From Septoria linicola (taxonomy: Eukaryota > Ascomycota > Dothideomycetes > Mycosphaerellales > Mycosphaerellaceae): DNA of 64,000 bases. Location: positions 930,001-994,000 of the forward strand of contig CP099421.1 in the NCBI GenBank assembly GCA_024114885.1, given 5' to 3'. The translations under genes and the position numbers were made by a program. Positions 32,574 through 43,876 of the stretch are shown piece by piece. Numbering within the stretch: the first letter of the stretch is position 1; each line of letters starts with the position of its first letter. The notes under the pieces are model-generated. The model saw nothing but the letters and a program-made list of their open reading frames with translations, did no database searches and was not told the origin of the DNA.

Positions 32574-34032
32574 CATCGTCTTGAAACTCTCCACCTGCTG
32601 AATCTCAGTCTGCACCATGATCCTGCCTCTCCCACTTCCATACCCATCACCCATCCCAGCAGAGTCCTGCCTCTCTGCAACCGAACCTTTCGTACTCGCC
32701 AATTCTATCTCTTCCACACTCGTTAACAGATGCGCATCTTTCTTATCACTTGCCTTCTCCGATCCTTTGCTGATATCTGAGACGGACACCTTGGTTGAGA
32801 ACTTTCCGCCAAATGAGCTTTGTCCTCCTGAAGCACTTCCCACGAATGCGTAACCTTGACTTTTGCGGCCGCGTTTACTTCGTGCGCCGTGCTGGCTTCC
32901 TTCGCTACCGCCTGAGCGTCCACTTGCGTAGCCTGTGGCGGCTTTGAAGATCTTCGGGAAGAGGCATCGGAGGGTGGGAAGGCAAGAGCAGATGATGCCG
33001 ACATTGATTTCGATGCAGCTCCATACCTGGAAGGAGCAGAAGTCAGTGATCGTGCTAGACAGTGAATTGATATTTACTGGGACTCGCCATGACCATAGGA
33101 TTCTGGTAAGAGATGTCTTTGCTCTTCCAGAGATTGACTAGAGACGGAAGCCGGAGGATGGAGATGACGACTACAACTCCAGCCAGGGCAAACACGCCCA
33201 TGAGTGCGTATCGTTGACGGGACGGAAGTTGAAGCTTGTGCAGTACTGATAGCGGGAGGCAAGCGATTGCTAAGTCGCTAGCCATGTTCAACGCCGTTGA
33301 TGCCATGCTTCATTGCCACAAGTCAGCTGTGATCGACGAAGCAGAAGTGGAAGAAGTCGTGCGTACGCGATTGCAAACTTGTTCTGGCAAGTAGAGTTCT
33401 CGATCGAATGGTCCCAGACTGTGCAGATATGTCAATATGATGATCTCGGTTTAATTCCTTCTCAACCTACATGCTGCCACAGGTGAACAGGTGAAGATGG
33501 CAGAGAAGAATCTCCAGAGTGCGTACACAACCACAGCGCCCATGACTATGTGTACCGCCATCTTGAAGCCCTTCTGCGGAAAAAGTCGCTTATACTGCAG
33601 CAAGATCGATAATTTGGTGAACGTGAGCGAAATGTTGTAGACGATGATCATGACGAAGAACTACATGCCATTGTCAGCATCAGCTTCTGCCTCCGAGTTC
33701 AGACCATCGCTAACATCTCTCTGATTCCTCATAGCATCCGGCTTACTGATCTCGCGCATGTGCTTCCCCAGTCCGGTCTCGACTTGCGCGATGATCGTAA
33801 CAGTCGTCGCTATCGAGAAGAGCTAGACTGTGGTCAACGGGCTTATGGCACTTATGATGAGCGCGTTATCACTCACGATCGAAACCAAGATGAAGCAATC
33901 GTCCCAGCCAGCATTCTTCTGCACGAGAAACCTCGCATACGCTCTCATACCAACCGAGAACGCCGCCAAAATCGGCATCATAACACATACCGCAACGACA
34001 GTCGTATTCGAGGCCCAGCCATGGAGGACCAT
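32529..34032 (-). CDS. Fungal rhodopsin-like integral membrane protein (PTH11-related fold)
   Basis: A seven-helix membrane protein of the large fungal rhodopsin-like group; some relatives act as surface sensors. Start 34032 (MVLHGWASNTT). Exons 33877-34032, 33715-33822, 33471-33660, 33367-33418, about 33094-33307, and 32529-33026; total 1218 bases with this choice, 405 residues. Motifs are VCVMMPILAAFSVGMRAY, AGWDDCFILVSIV, FTKLSILLQYKRLFP, WDHSIENSTCQNKFAI and VWSCIEINVGIICSCLPTLR, all in family order. The fifth junction is uncertain: the stronger donor GTAAAT at 33081 region would break the frame, while GTCATG at 33093 keeps it. A Ser/Glu-rich cytosolic tail ends at 32529. Confidence 0.8.
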
Positions 34033-34849
34033 TCTTGGCAAACGCCGGGCGACGATGAAGAAGTGGGTCGATCGCTTGGTAGTAATCGTGCTCTTCCGCG
34101 TTGCGCTGCCGAGGACGTGATAAAAAGAGAAGTGCTGCTGATCTTGATGACAAGAATGGCGCGCGCGACAGAGATTACGCCCTAGAGTCTCCAGATCTTC
34201 CGGTGCCCTGAGCTCGTTGGTAACGCTTTCCTTGCCCATGTTTGCAGCCTTGCTCGTGCCGCAAAGGAGTAAACCTTGTGCTTTCCAATGCCTTGGTTGG
34301 GAATTCGCAAGATCGAAACTAGGCGAAGTTGTGAGTTAGTGGTCGGTGCTAGCTCTGAGACCTCCACGTCGAAAGTCGCGGTCGCATGTTCTGTACCGAT
34401 GCAGTCTTGTAGTCGGCCAGATGTTCTTCAGGCAAAGGATGGGTGTCGTCCCATCGCGACCCCACAGGGTCATAAAGTTATCCATAACCAGAGAACGACG
34501 CTTGAGCCTCATTGCCAACAAGGTACAGGCCTGGTGCTTATCTGCACTGACCAGTGCTTAGAGACACTTGTTGCTGTTGGTAATAAATGTTGATTGCTTA
34601 CAACCAGACCTCGTGCTGCATTCGCGGCTCTGTCGCGCCTGCCTTGGAAGTTTTCGAAGACACCCGCTGCGCTTGAACGTCAACCACGATAGCCTTCGGC
34701 TTTGTAACTGTAACTCGATCGCTGGAAAGCGTCTGATTGAGGAATGAATTCGTATTTGCACTGATTGCCCATCTATGAAGGTCTCCCTTCGCCATCACAC
34801 CGACGCCCTCAACGCCACGCTCTATCATTCGACATATTGTCGAGTGCAA
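34033..34849. other. Intergenic, nothing recognised
   Basis: Contains the likely promoter of the rhodopsin-like gene and the 3' end of the phosphate carrier gene. Short overlapping frames are present but no credible gene. Confidence 0.4.
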
Positions 34850-35914
34850 CTAGTGTCCTCCAGTAGTCGGCAGACCGAGATATACCTTGAACGAATCGTA
34901 GATCAACCATTGGAAAGCGGTGAGAGTGCCGATCATGGCGATTCTCACAGGCAGTCCATTCCATAGACCACCGAATCCGATCTCCTTGTATATCCTCCCG
35001 ATCGCCTGTCCAGCTCCCTCGCCTGCCTTCTTGTTGGCATTGAGCTTCGAGACCATCACATCAGCGGGATGTGAGATAACAGCGCATCCAATACCTGCGA
35101 TGTAGCCACCGAGGAACGACACTCCTGTCTGCTGTAGGGTGTTGTAGTCCTCCTTCTTGCCTCCGAGGGTGTTGTAGATTTGCGCGACTGCGGACTCGAA
35201 CGTTGCGAACTACAACGAAAGCGCAGATCAGTCAGTGTCAAGAAATATGGCTACTCTGAATCGGCTTACCTTGACCATAGTGTAGGGAATCTGTCTCGCC
35301 CACAATGGATACAGTCCCTTGTACAGCCCACCAAATCCTTCTTCTGCTACGACCTTCGACCAGCCTTGCCTCAATGTCGTCGCGTATGGTGGAATCGTCG
35401 TCTGCATTCTCACTTTGATGGCCTCAAACGGACACAAAAAGAGATCCGCAATCGCCTCAGCGGTAGCAGAAGCTCCAAGATACACAATCGTCTTTGGAGC
35501 ATTTGGGAACAGCTTCTCGCCATACTGGTACTTGAAGACCTCATACGCTCCGTATTTACCAGCTCCCTGGAAAGAGTACCCGACATATGTCGGCGCCCAG
35601 CCCGTGAAGATACCGCGCAGACCTTCAGTCCGGAAGATCTTGGACCAGGCCTGCATGTTGGAGGTATACAGTTTCGAATCGACTTGTCGGCGGCATTTTA
35701 CGAGATCGAGAGGTGTGACTGCTGTGTGTGTTGGGCCACAGGCTGTACGATAGATGAGTTGTTAGAAGTGTCTCTGCTCGTGTGAGATGGAGCATAGCAT
35801 ACCAATGATGCCGCCTAACGTGCAAGCTGCGAAGTATGTGCCGCTGAAGAGCTCGATCTTCTCCTTGGGCGTCTTTGTGGCTCCGCCTTGGCCTCCGAGC
35901 GCTTTACTGGCCAT
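34850..35914 (-). CDS. MIR1: Mitochondrial phosphate carrier
   Basis: A 314-residue SLC25 carrier importing phosphate into mitochondria for ATP synthesis. Exons 35803-35914, 35270-35742 and 34850-35209 total 945 bases, all in phase. Signatures are TPLDLVKCRRQVD in the first repeat, CPFEAIKVRMQT in the second and HPADVMVSKLNA in the third, with the phosphate-carrier features CTLGGIIGCGPTHTAVT and GLRGIFTGWAPTYVGYS. The length equals that of yeast Mir1/Pic2-type carriers. The symbol reflects the best family match; a Pic2-like paralogue cannot be excluded. Confidence 0.92.
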
Positions 35915-36531
35915 GTCGCTGGTTTGTTATCTGTTGTGATCGCTGTTCCTGTTGTGAGACTCGCTATTCACTTGCACGCTGCAAGAGGTCTATGAAGAGA
36001 GGAGAGAGAGGAGGGTACAGGCACGCGACGACCAAGGAACACCAATGCTGCTGAGAGTAGGAGCAAGCACGAAGCAGTAGATACTTATCGGCTACGACTG
36101 CGGTCCCATAGACCATTGAGACTCTACCGGTCTTTCGTCACCGACCTCCTTGCCGCCAGTTCCGCTGGTTGTTGAGAGGGCACAAACACAAGCAGGAAAA
36201 TGACGTCTGCGGACGCAAGAAACGCGATTATGCAGCCGCGTGCAAGGCTCGAGCAGCGGCACAAGCTTATGCTCGCCAGCACTTGACGCGCCGACCACCG
36301 AGAGCTTGATCGCGAAAGATAAGCAGAGCAAGAGAATCGTGGTGTCTGTCAGGAACAGATGATGAAGTCTTTATACAATGCTGCAAACAAGCTCCAGTAT
36401 CATATCATGCACACAAAGCCTGGGGCGCCTTGCAAACCCGCAAAGCGCAAGTCCAGGGGAAAACACCGTTCCTGCCGTTCCATGCCTCTAAATGCTCAAA
36501 TCGCGCGACTAGTCTCATGTAGCTAGCTCTT
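35915..36531. other. Intergenic between phosphate carrier and PDH E1 alpha genes
   Basis: Holds the phosphate carrier promoter and the E1 alpha 3' end. No other gene is supported. Confidence 0.5.
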
Positions 36532-37926
36532 CTACAAGCTGCTCTCTCCTGGTGCCAAAGTCTGCGCTGGCGACTTTGGAATCTGCAGCTCTCGGTCTGG
36601 GTAGTAGAAGTTCTCCTCTGGGATTCTGCCACGGAGGAATTGTGGCTCGGATCCGCGCACGTAGATGTCCTCGAACAGGACCTCTGGGGTGTTCTCCGGT
36701 ACAGGCATCTTCTCTGCTGCGGCGACCTCCTCGTCAACGTGGCTGCGAGCCTCCTTGTCAATCTCCTTGAGCTGAGCCTCAGTAACCACCTCCCACTCGA
36801 TGAGCTTCTGCTTCAGGCCGGCAATTGGGTCGTTCGTCGATCGCATGCGCTGGATCTCCTCACGGGTTCTGTAGGTGGTACCTGGGTCGGACATGGAGTG
36901 GCCACCATATCTGTAGGTCACGTACTCGTGGACGAGAGGTCCATTGCCCTCGGCGCACCACTTCTTTCCGTGCTGAACAGCGGCCTTGACAGCGAGGACA
37001 TCCATTCCGTTAATCTTGAGACCAGGGATGAACTGACCACGCTTGTAGTAGTCGGTCAGAGCAGCGGCACGGTGTGCAGCAGTACCCATACCGTACTTGT
37101 TGTTCTCACATCCAAAGATGATAGGGAGGTCCCACAGCTTGGCCATGTTGAAAGCCTCGAAGATCTGACCCTGGTTGCTGGCACCGTCACCGTACAGCGC
37201 CAGGGTCACGTTCTTCTTGTCCTCGTACTTGTTGGCGAAGGCAATACCTGCGCCAACAGGCACTTGCGCTCCGACGATACCGTTTCCTCCGTAGAAGCCA
37301 GTCGAGAACATGTGCATGGATCCACCCTTTCCATGCGCAATACCCTCTCTCCGTCCTAGCAGCTCTCCAATGATGGAGCGCACTGTGCCTCCGCGCATCA
37401 TGGCGAAACCGTGGCATCGGTAGGCTGTGATGATGTGGTCCTGCTTTGTCAATCCGTGCTCCATGCCCACGGCGACAGCTTCTTGACCAGTGGACAAGTG
37501 ACAGAAACCGCGAATCTTCTTTTCCTTGTATAGTCTGTCGGCGGCCATTTCCATGCGGCTGAGTGTCATATTAGCTCCTCGTCCATATACCAAGCCAGCG
37601 ATCTCCCACATACCGCACAGCGACCATGTCGTAGTACATCTGCTTCAGCTCGTTTTTCGTGGTATCGAGGGTGTATTCGGGCGGGTCCATCTCGTAAGTC
37701 TCGAATGCCTCATCCGACAGGCGGACTTGGAAGGGCTTGTCATCCTCCTGAGCTGTGTGTCAGTCTCCTTCCTCCACCGGAGCTGTGCATTAAAACATAC
37801 AGCTGGAACGTCGCTCTTCTCGGCGTGCGAGCTGGCAGCGTCGGTGGTCACATTGCGAACCGCTGGAGCGTATCGCAGCGACCGCACTGGCGCAGTCGCC
37901 GCACGAGATGAGAATCTGGCGAGCAT
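36532..37926 (-). CDS. PDA1: Pyruvate dehydrogenase E1 component, alpha subunit
   Basis: A 428-residue mitochondrial enzyme that decarboxylates pyruvate with thiamine diphosphate inside the PDH complex. Exons 37801-37926, 37614-37747 and 36532-37558 total 1287 bases, in phase. The first exon encodes an Arg/Ala-rich mitochondrial presequence (MLARFSSRAATAPVRSLRYA). The ThDP motif is GDGASNQGQIFEAFNMA ending in CENN, and the regulatory phosphorylation loop is YRYGGHSMSDPGTTYRTREE. HLSTGQEAVAVG and GRREGIAHGKGGSMHMF are also conserved. The transposon copy at 38069 lies only 142 bp upstream of the start codon, so its promoter is compressed or altered. Confidence 0.96.
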
Positions 37927-38068
37927 GATGACTGCGAATGCCAGACGAGACGAGGTAAATGGATGAGCAGAGGGAGAGATGCTATTGTTGGAGGTCTCGA
38001 GGTGCACTGCACTGCACTGCAATTGTCGGAACAACAGCTCTCTCAACACTATTTTCAGTCGGCCCGTA

Positions 38069-38091
38069 GAAGTCATCCCCGCGTAACGCTC
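38069..38091 (+). repeat. Terminal inverted repeat, transposon copy 2, left
   Basis: Identical over 23 bases to the left end of copy 1, and the reverse complement of 40182-40204. Confidence 0.88.
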
Positions 38092-40181
38092 AGACCACGT
38101 AACGCTCAAACTCTAAGAACATGTCGTTAGTATTTGGAGTCACTTATCTCAATGATCAATTAACCGATTCGCTTCATTTCAAGTGCGTTAGATCGCCTAT
38201 ATACTAATCTTGCTTATATTAACTTTTAGTATTATAATGCGGCTTCGTTATTATTGTTTCTTAATAGCTAGCTTTACTAGCTTGTCTACTACTATATTAT
38301 CTAGACTATTAAATACTAGTTGTTATAGCTTCTTAACTAACGTAACGTGCTTACTTCTTCGTATTAGTCTTGCTAAGGCTTATAGTTTAGTATTAAGTAG
38401 CTAGTTATATTATTTAACCTACTTCTTAAACTCCTTTATAATAGTAGTCTATCGCTATTTTTCCTCCTTATCCTTCTTTGCCTATAACCTAGCTATAATA
38501 CGTTATTCTTTAAGTATCTTCTATTATAAGCTCTTAAGCTATTACTCTTACTTCTTATATTATTTATCTAGCTTATTCTACTCCTTAGCCTACTTACGTT
38601 ATATCTATAGCTTAAGAGTATATATAATCTTCGCTAGAGACTAAAATATCCCTCCTTAGCTACCTTTAGTACGTATCTCTTTAACTACCGTCTTACTACG
38701 CTTACGCTTCTTCTTCTCTTTAACTAGAGCCTTACGGAAGCCCTTGTTCTTAGCCTTAAGTAGTACTACGTTAGTAGTTAGCTTTAGAATAATGCTATTA
38801 AGTTTCTTAACCTTAGACTTAGTCTCTACGTCTAGAACGTGCTTTATAGTCTCTTTAACGATAGCTCTAATCTACTAGAATTAAGAAGTAGATAGTCTAG
38901 AGCTACTATTACTTCTAGCTATACTAGGTCGTATCGTTAGTGTTAGTTTCTTCTTCTTCGGCTTAAGCGCTTTAAGGACTATATCGTAGTAGAGAGGGTA
39001 TATACTAGTAGCTTAAAAGCCTAAAAGGATATTATATTAGCTTAGAGCTTGCTCCTATACTAGATAAAATAGCCTAAAGAAGTTACGCTTAGAGATAGAG
39101 GATAGTCCTTAATAGCGAGTAAGATAGTTATTTAGAGCGCTATAATAGTACTAAGCTAGTAGACTAAATACCTTAACGTCTAGAGGCTATAATCTATACG
39201 TTATATACGGTAGAAATATAATAACGAAGATCCTATACGCTATAGCCTATTTAAGGAACTCTATAGTAATATACGAGCCGTAGCTATCTAATATAAGTAT
39301 TCTCTAGTCTCTTCCGTAGCGAGCTTTCTCTTTAGTAAAGCGATCGAATATCTCTTTAAGCTAGGCTATACCTAGCTTATTATCTGTCTAGCCGTTCGTA
39401 GAGGATATAAATAGAGCTATATACTTCGTTATATTAAGATCCTATACCTAAGAGTCTTAGATATTACTAGAAGTAGCTTTATAGATTAGGCCTAGAGGAA
39501 TTACTATACTATCTACGTAGATATAAGCTAGTATTGTAATCTACTCTCTATTACTATCTTAAATACTTATAGTAAGCTCCTTAGCTTTATTAGACTACTT
39601 AGTAAAGATACGCTTATACTTCTATATAAAACTAATTATAAACCCCTTCTTATCTACGTTATATATATTAGCTAGTATAATCTCGTAATCCCTTATCTTA
39701 AGCTCTAGAATATCGTAGAATAGGCCTATTATATATAGGTTCTTAGCTCGTAAGTAGTCTTTATCGAGAGGGTTAAGATATCTAGAATTAATCTTATAGT
39801 AGTATCGTTTTATAAAGTTAGTAACCTAGTTCTTTCCTAGTACCCTCTCCCTAATCTCTATAGCGAATATATAGACCTAAGTAGGAGTTAGTAGTATACT
39901 TAGCCGTATAAGCTTATTAATATACTCTACGAGTATTCTTTCCTAGATATCGTTAAGGAGTTATTAGGACTCGATTTTGTGTTATATTGAAGCTATAGTT
40001 CTATTCTACCGTCTACTAAGCTTATAACGACAGATATAATACTCTTTAGTAATCTATAATATATTATACTTATCTAATAGGGCTAGGGCCTTAAGTGTAG
40101 CCTTAATTGGGTCTATATTGGCTATCTAATTGATGTTGTAATATATATAGTTTGAAGCTAAAGTTGAGCGTCACGTGTGCC

Positions 40182-40204
40182 GAGCGTTACGCGGGGATGA
40201 CTTC
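40182..40204 (-). repeat. Terminal inverted repeat, transposon copy 2, right
   Basis: Reverse complement of 38069-38091. The next two bases are the TA target duplication. Confidence 0.88.
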
Positions 40205-40206
40205 TA

Positions 40207-40405
40207 AACATGTCGCCGCGAGATCATCCGCGTCCACCTTCCAAGCTTTTGGCATGGTCGCCTTTTCACTAGAATATAACATCCTCACATTATTGTTTAC
40301 TACCACTTCACGCACAGAATGAGGAGGTTTGATAGACTCACCTACCATCCTTCTGACGGGAGACAGCCCAACATAGCATTGGTCGTGCGCACGTGACGAC
40401 GACAT
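40207..40405 (-). CDS. Doubtful small ORF cut by transposon copy 2
   Basis: A minus-strand ATG at 40405 opens about 66 codons up to the transposon edge. A GTGAGT donor and a TTCTAG acceptor inside suggest an alternative spliced reading. Either frame would continue into the DNA now left of the element (38066 and lower), that is into the leader of the PDH gene. No family is recognised. It may be a promoter-associated frame rather than a gene. Confidence 0.2.
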
Positions 40406-40429
40406 CTTCCAGAAACGGAGACGGCCAGG

Positions 40430-40675
40430 ATGCCCAGGAATGCTGGCTTAGTTCTAGAACTAAACGAGAACCGTGTCTCTGATTGCGTTTCCAAACTCCT
40501 GCGCCTGCATCTGAAAGACAAGCCTCACATCGCCCAAATCGCGCTCGATGCCATTTTGCACCTGCTCAACATCATATCGCTCTTTCCCCAGGCATTCGAG
40601 ACTTGCGACACCGCGATTCTCCCACCCTTGGCAGACAAGCTCTTAATGTCTTGTTCAGCTCTGGTGACCGTCTAG
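40430..40675 (+). CDS. Unknown small helical protein or gene remnant
   Basis: Eighty-one codons starting MPRNAGLVLELNENRV with a helical, Leu-rich composition (IALDAILHLLNIISLFPQAF) reminiscent of ARM/HEAT-type helices. It might be the first exon of a longer gene, because GTGACC at the end could act as a donor and an AG at 40740 as an acceptor, but no convincing continuation is visible. It may be the truncated start of a gene. No name is assigned. Confidence 0.35.
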   Translation: MPRNAGLVLELNENRVSDCVSKLLRLHLKDKPHIAQIALDAILHLLNIISLFPQAFETCDTAILPPLADKLLMSCSALVTV

Positions 40676-40993
40676 TCAATTGTACCGCCGCTTCCGATTC
40701 GCATGGTTCACTACGTATCCTAGGCTTGTCTCGCCAGGCTGACAACGGTCGTACCTCTCCCTCATGTAACTTTGTCTAAGGTTGCCCTTCCCATGTCTCT
40801 TCATCTCACGCCATGGGCCATGGCTGCCATCATCATCTCATTCTTACCTTGGAGCTTTTCCTTTGTCTCCTTTGTCCATTGTGTCCCGTTCACCGAACGC
40901 ATTCACCACTGCAGCAAGCTTTGACACTAGCGAGAAATGCACCTTACCACAGAAGACGTCGTCTTTCTCCGGACATCCTCAGAAGACCACACA

Positions 40994-41815
40994 ATGCGGC
41001 GCTCATACGAAGAAGCTCCTCCGAGCTACAGTGACGCAATCACAATCGACCGTCTTCAATCAGGAATCAGCCTCGACGACGAACGCTTCTATGGCGATCA
41101 AATCGAACAAGTCCCATCACTCGACTCGACAGCATCATTCGAAAAAGAACTCGAGCAAGGCGAACGGCCGCCGCAAGCACGCTGGCTCGTCAAATCCAAC
41201 GCCGAACCATCCACCTGGAAACTCATGACCACCGGCCCTCTCATGTCCAACGCGACAACACCCCAGAACAACGACCCTCTCCACAAACGCCGCTACCGAG
41301 TCTTCTTCCCACCGGGTTACGAAGACGTTTATCTCCACAAATCCAGCTGGGCGGCCCACGCAGCCACTCTTCCCCAATTCCACATCGAGCTCTACTCGAG
41401 TCACAAGTTCTCCGATCGCTACGAACCCGAAGCAATCATCGTTCTCGGGCCTACCGAAGGCGATGCCGAGATTCTGTACTCCTTCGCTCGAGACCATGCG
41501 CTCCAACATCTGCCTAAATGTTTATCCCGCGTGGAAGAAGAAGTCTCGAAAACTACTCGCTTCGTCACGTTTTGCGAGTCGGAGTTCTCCAGTTGGGATT
41601 GGAAGTGCAAGACGTCGTCTGCGAGGCAAGATATGCGATTGCTGATTCAAAAGGCAAGGCGAGAGTGTATCTTGGCGGCGGGCTTGGTGATGCGCTTGGA
41701 GCAGTTTGTGTCGTTTGTGGGGAAGAAGGGCGACAAGGAGGTCGCGAAGACGCTGAAGCTATTTAGGAGGAGTTTAAGGGAGAGCGGGTATCGGTTGGGA
41801 AGAATGCAGCTTTGA
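40994..41815 (+). CDS. Unknown protein with N-terminal PPSY motif
   Basis: A single-exon gene for 273 residues from ATG 40994 (MRRSYEEAPPSYSDAITI); an earlier in-frame ATG at 40937 would add 19 residues. The APPSYSDA motif is of the PPxY-like kind that WW domains bind. The rest is a compact alpha/beta-looking region (RYRVFFPPGYEDVYLHKSSW; FHIELYSSHKFSDRYEPEAI) ending in a basic helix (KTLKLFRRSLRESGYRLG). No membrane segment or signal is seen. The family is not recognised. Confidence 0.65.
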   Translation: MRRSYEEAPPSYSDAITIDRLQSGISLDDERFYGDQIEQVPSLDSTASFEKELEQGERPPQARWLVKSNAEPSTWKLMTTGPLMSNATTPQNNDPLHKRRYRVFFPPGYEDVYLHKSSWAAHAATLPQFHIELYSSHKFSDRYEPEAIIVLGPTEGDAEILYSFARDHALQHLPKCLSRVEEEVSKTTRFVTFCESEFSSWDWKCKTSSARQDMRLLIQKARRECILAAGLVMRLEQFVSFVGKKGDKEVAKTLKLFRRSLRESGYRLGRMQL

Positions 41816-42078
41816 GTGTTCTGCGATTGGAAAGTTGATGCTTGTTGCAACTTGGTGTGGCGATTGGGTTTGGTTTGGGTGCATGGGCCAGGTTTGGAAA
41901 TGGTTTTCTTGCACACTATGGGATGAGATTGCATTTCGGAAAACAAGCGAAGGTGTTTTTGGATTAGGCATATCCCGAGTTCGCGTACAAGCATTTATAG
42001 CGAGACTTTGTTGAATTGATTCTATATCTGCTTTGGACCTCTAAGTGCCTTTTCTCAAACATGCTCAAAGATAATCAT

Positions 42079-43876
42079 TCAATTCACGCCCAGCCCAGTC
42101 AGCACAATGTTCGCTACATTCATAACCACTATGATCAACCAGATGAGCACAGCCACCACGGATATCGTCCAGTGATTCCTCATGTTGACAACCTCCTGTC
42201 TCGGCTCGTGGGAGCCGTCCTGTGTGAGCTCAGTACGCGTAGTCGTGACTACGTGCATATACTTGTTCCGGCAAGTATAGTAGATCAAAGGTGCCGTAAC
42301 GAAGGGCAAGATCACACTAAGCGCGACTTGCGAGCCCACTAATGCGTCTGAGAGTCCTTTCTTGCCCAGAGTGCCGGCTACGAGGATAGCTGGTACAATG
42401 GAGATGGAACGCGTGAGTAGGCGAGTGACCCAAGGCTTCAGTTTCCAGTTGATTTGTCCCTCAGCGATCATCTGTCCGGCTAGAGTGCAGACTATGCCTG
42501 CAGAGCATCCTGAGAGGAGGAGAGCCACGGCGAAGACGGTGGCTGCAGCGTGCGCGATTTGGTTGCGCAGGAGATCGTAAATGCCGAACAGATCGGCGTC
42601 CGCGGCTCCGTCGACAGAGTAGAGGGATGCTCCGCAAACGATGAGAATCGCACTGTTGATGAACAGGGCGAACGTGAATAGTGACACCCCGAGCTCGACG
42701 ATGGAGTACTTCATGCAAGCGTTGATCGCGGCCATAGATGGTCGGTACTTTTCGGCTGTTGTCATCGAGTCATCATCGGTCTCTGTGTCGGTATGCTGGT
42801 TGTTGTGCTTTTGGTCAAAATGTCTGAGTCTAGGCTTGACCAAGCCGGAGCCTAGGTATAATGAGTGGGGCATGACTGTGGCGCCTAGGATACCACACGA
42901 CTGATACAGACTGTCATATGTTAGCAAGATCACCATGAGTACGATACGAACGTGCTCACCCTTTGGTCTCAACGATGGCACCTGATGGCAAGTAGCCCTT
43001 AAAGACTTCTCCAGGAGTAGTGCCAGTGATGAGGGAGAGCTGGTAGCAGAAGCATACCACTACGCCAAGCACGAGAAGCATGACGAAGCACTCGAAGAGC
43101 CTCAGTGCCTTCATAGATCCTTCTGGCCTATAGAAGAGCAAGATAAACATCACATCCAGGATTGAAATGGCACAACCTGCCACGACAGGCAGTTTCGGTG
43201 CCAGCAGATTCAGCGCAATAGCAAAGCCTATCACTTCCGCAATGTCTGTTGCTATGACCGCCGCTTCGCCGAAGAAGAAGAGGACATAGTTCAGCCATGG
43301 AGGGCAATGATCTTTGTTCATCTGAGCAAGATCCCGCCCCGTGATTGTGCTCATCTTAATGCATAGTGATTGCAGGAAGATGGCGAAGATGTTCGAGAGC
43401 AGGACCATGAAGAGGAGTTTGAAGCGATACGTCGCTCCTGCCGCCGCATCGGTGGCATAGTTTCCAGGATCAATATATGCTACAGCAATCAGGAAGCCTG
43501 GCCCGATGAAGCGCATATATTTCCAGACCACTTTTCGGATGCGGTCGAAGGGTTGCTGCCAAGCTGGCAGCTGGTGTGGGTTTGGTGGTGCAGTGCCGAG
43601 TGTTTCCTCGAGCATGCGTCCGCCAAACCCGGTGTTGGCGATGGAAGATTTACCATCGCCGTTGATGGAGCGTTTCTCAGATGTCTCGCGGTCGCCACTG
43701 CCGCCAAGCTCGGTCATTTCGACGTTTCCTCCATCTCGGTTCTTCAATTTGTGGTCGTGCTGCACTCTCGCGCTTGCCAGTCTGCCCAGGTCACTTCTTG
43801 TCGTCTCAGCGAGTGGACTTGGGTTCTGGTTCCATTCCGGAGGAGTATCTGGCTCGGTCCGGGATGGGCAGTTCAT
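42079..43876 (-). CDS. NRAMP-family divalent metal transporter (Smf-like)
   Basis: A 582-residue transporter for Mn2+/Fe2+-type ions. Exons 42960-43876 and 42079-42910 are joined by a 49-bp intron (GTGAGC...CATATGACAG) and total 1749 bases. The metal-site motif IDPGNYATD is in the first helix after a disordered cytosolic N-terminus; the second metal-site helix carries GATVMPHSLYLGSG just after the splice junction. Other helices include FFFGEAAVIATDIAEVIGFA and LLLSGCSAGIVCTLAGQ. The membrane (plasma, endosomal or vacuolar) cannot be told from sequence. Confidence 0.93.

Larger units (their letters stand above)
38069..40204 (-). mobile_element. Fot1/pogo-like DNA transposon, RIP-degraded, copy 2 (inverted)
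   Basis: Exactly 2136 bp, the same length as copy 1 but in the opposite orientation, with TA on both sides (38067-38068, 40205-40206) and the same 23-base inverted ends. The degraded transposase reads on the minus strand with the same stops as copy 1. Its start codon position reads ATA instead of ATG. Differences seen between the copies are transitions, mostly C-to-T or G-to-A in this copy, so it seems further mutated. The interior is extremely AT- and TA-rich; the flanking genes are not. Confidence 0.92.

Noticed and set aside
36640..37359. A 239-codon plus-strand frame opposite the PDH E1 alpha gene
   Set aside because: Antisense shadow of a conserved gene; Leu/Val-rich composition follows from codon bias on the other strand.
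26976..37926. A secondary-metabolite gene cluster
   Set aside because: No polyketide synthase, peptide synthetase, terpene synthase or P450 gene is present; the neighbours are mostly primary metabolism and transport.
4100..40100. AT-rich blocks as centromere or replication origin
   Set aside because: Both blocks have transposon ends, target duplications and a transposase trace, so RIP explains their composition.
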